A stretch of DNA of 23,557 nt from Candidatus Omnitrophota bacterium. GTDB lineage: Bacteria > Omnitrophota > Koll11 > Gygaellales > JAQTUY01. The position numbers were made by a program, and so were the translations under genes. The notes beneath the pieces are model-generated. The model had not been told where the DNA came from, did not search any database, and saw only the letters and a program-made list of their open reading frames with translations. Each line of letters opens with the position of its first letter. The stretch's first letter is position 1. The stretch is from positions 1-23,557 of the forward strand of contig JAQTUY010000010.1 of NCBI GenBank assembly GCA_028707105.1. The letters are read 5' to 3'. This document shows positions 22,811 to 23,557 of this stretch, piece by piece.

Positions 22811-23557
22811 CAACGCGCCCCATATAGGATATCCCCGAGGGCTTCTTCGCCGATATACCGCAATTTACGGCTGGAAGTTTTTTTACACTCCAGGATATCT
22901 TTTGCCAGGCCCGAGAATATCCGGGCCACGTCCGAAGAAGGATAAGCTTCCACGGCCGTATTATTCCTGTGCTCGGCATCAGTTATCTTTTTGCTGCGGG
23001 GGATCTTCGCCAGGATATCGGCGTTCAACTTTTTGGCGAACCTGCTGACATGTTTTAAGTCCGCGTTGTTATCGCGCAGGTTAAGGATCAACCCTCCGAG
23101 ATAAATGCCGTTATTTTTGTAATGCAGGACCGCCTGCGCGATGTTATTCGCCGCGTACAGGGACGCCAGTTCCTCCGAGATGGCGATAAAGACCTTCTCC
23201 GCGAAATTAAGCTTTAAGGGGGCCGCGAACCCTCCGCAGACAACGTCGCCTAAAATATCAAACACGATCACGTCATATTCGCCGCCGTTGATGACCCCGG
23301 CGTCGCTTAATATTTCGGACATCAGCAATATCCCCCTGCCCGCGCAGCCGACGCCCGGTTTGGGCCCGCCGCACTCGATACAGTCGATGTTATTTTTTCC
23401 TTTCATGATAAGGGAGGCTACGTCGTTCCCGGTCAGGTTAACCGGGCTCTTTTTGGCCACGATATCCATGACCGTCCTTATTTTCTGCCTTTCCCCCAGA
23501 AGCCGGATCGTCGAATCATGTTTCGGGTCGCACCCGATCTGCAGCACCTTCAGGCCC
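22810..23557 (-). CDS. NifH-like reductase, cut by the right edge
   Basis: A partial gene: its 5' end lies beyond the window, so the P-loop is not visible. The frame remains open to the last base and enters at GLKVLQIGCDPKHDST. It has GGPKPGVGCAGRG and DILGDVVCGGFAAP, the two iron-sulfur Cys sites, and SEELASLYAANNIAQAV identical to the other NifH-like copy. Overall it is closely similar to that copy (about six in ten residues by eye) but the DNA is well diverged, so the duplication is old. Its stop overlaps the start of the large component-1-like gene by one base. Confidence 0.9.
   Translation of the reverse strand, partial: GLKVLQIGCDPKHDSTIRLLGERQKIRTVMDIVAKKSPVNLTGNDVASLIMKGKNNIDCIECGGPKPGVGCAGRGILLMSEILSDAGVINGGEYDVIVFDILGDVVCGGFAAPLKLNFAEKVFIAISEELASLYAANNIAQAVLHYKNNGIYLGGLILNLRDNNADLKHVSRFAKKLNADILAKIPRSKKITDAEHRNNTAVEAYPSSDVARIFSGLAKDILECKKTSSRKLRYIGEEALGDILYGAR

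Noticed and set aside
18738..23557. True nitrogen-fixation genes
   Set aside because: The component-1-like proteins lack the usual cluster ligand set and typical lengths, and no nifB, nifE or nifN-like gene is seen; only nitrogenase-like can be supported.

Overview
The window looks like accessory and surface-biology DNA from an uncultivated, Gram-negative-type anaerobe. The best guess is a Candidatus Omnitrophota-like bacterium. That rests on the exported protein at 13990-14604, which carries a TTYYPSPDGSYNNL segment just after its signal peptide (a pattern I associate with that group), on outer-membrane barrel and periplasmic chaperone genes, and on dense radical SAM and nitrogenase-like genes. 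This is recognition by eye; no database was searched.

Left edge (1-881, + strand): a good promoter drives a c-di-GMP-I (GEMM) riboswitch followed by two strong consecutive terminator hairpins. The inner arms of these hairpins can also pair with each other. Downstream are a small ribbon-helix-helix-like protein and a short exported protein, so this unit is probably controlled by cyclic di-GMP.

Fimbrial operon (898-10281, - strand): a promoter at 10409-10436 is followed by a structured leader with an intrinsic terminator (a candidate attenuator or unrecognised riboswitch). Then come a secreted protein with three repeated domains, three alternating pairs of a pilin-like exported subunit and a PapD-like periplasmic chaperone, and last a 1062-residue outer-membrane protein. 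That protein has a TPR, a long Pro/Ala-rich linker, a pilus-assembly-like N-domain, a predicted beta barrel and two SdrD-B-like domains, and it sits where an usher would be expected. Hairpins lie directly after two of the pilin genes.

His-Xaa-Ser operon (10487-14604, - strand): it has its own promoter with a perfect TTGACA box (14697-14725) and its own terminator (10450-10471). In order of transcription it encodes the YYPSP exported protein, two HxsD-like proteins, an exported protein with a heavy-metal-binding-like Cys motif, a precursor-like protein ending in 15 His-led triplets (mostly His-Xaa-Ser), an A24 prepilin-peptidase-like membrane protease, and a small exported protein.

Maturase-like operon (14731 to beyond 23557, - strand): eight tightly packed genes encode a NifH-like protein (cut by the right edge), a 646-residue nitrogenase component-1-like protein with a long N-terminal extension, a second component-1-like protein, a second NifH-like protein, and four radical SAM proteins sharing a C-terminal CxxCx5C motif. 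The likely exciting content is the junction of this set with the His-Xaa-Ser operon. A two-component nitrogenase-like reductase plus four radical SAM enzymes next to a His-Xaa-Ser repeat peptide suggests an undescribed peptide-modification or cofactor system. The link is inferred from gene order and family knowledge, not demonstrated.
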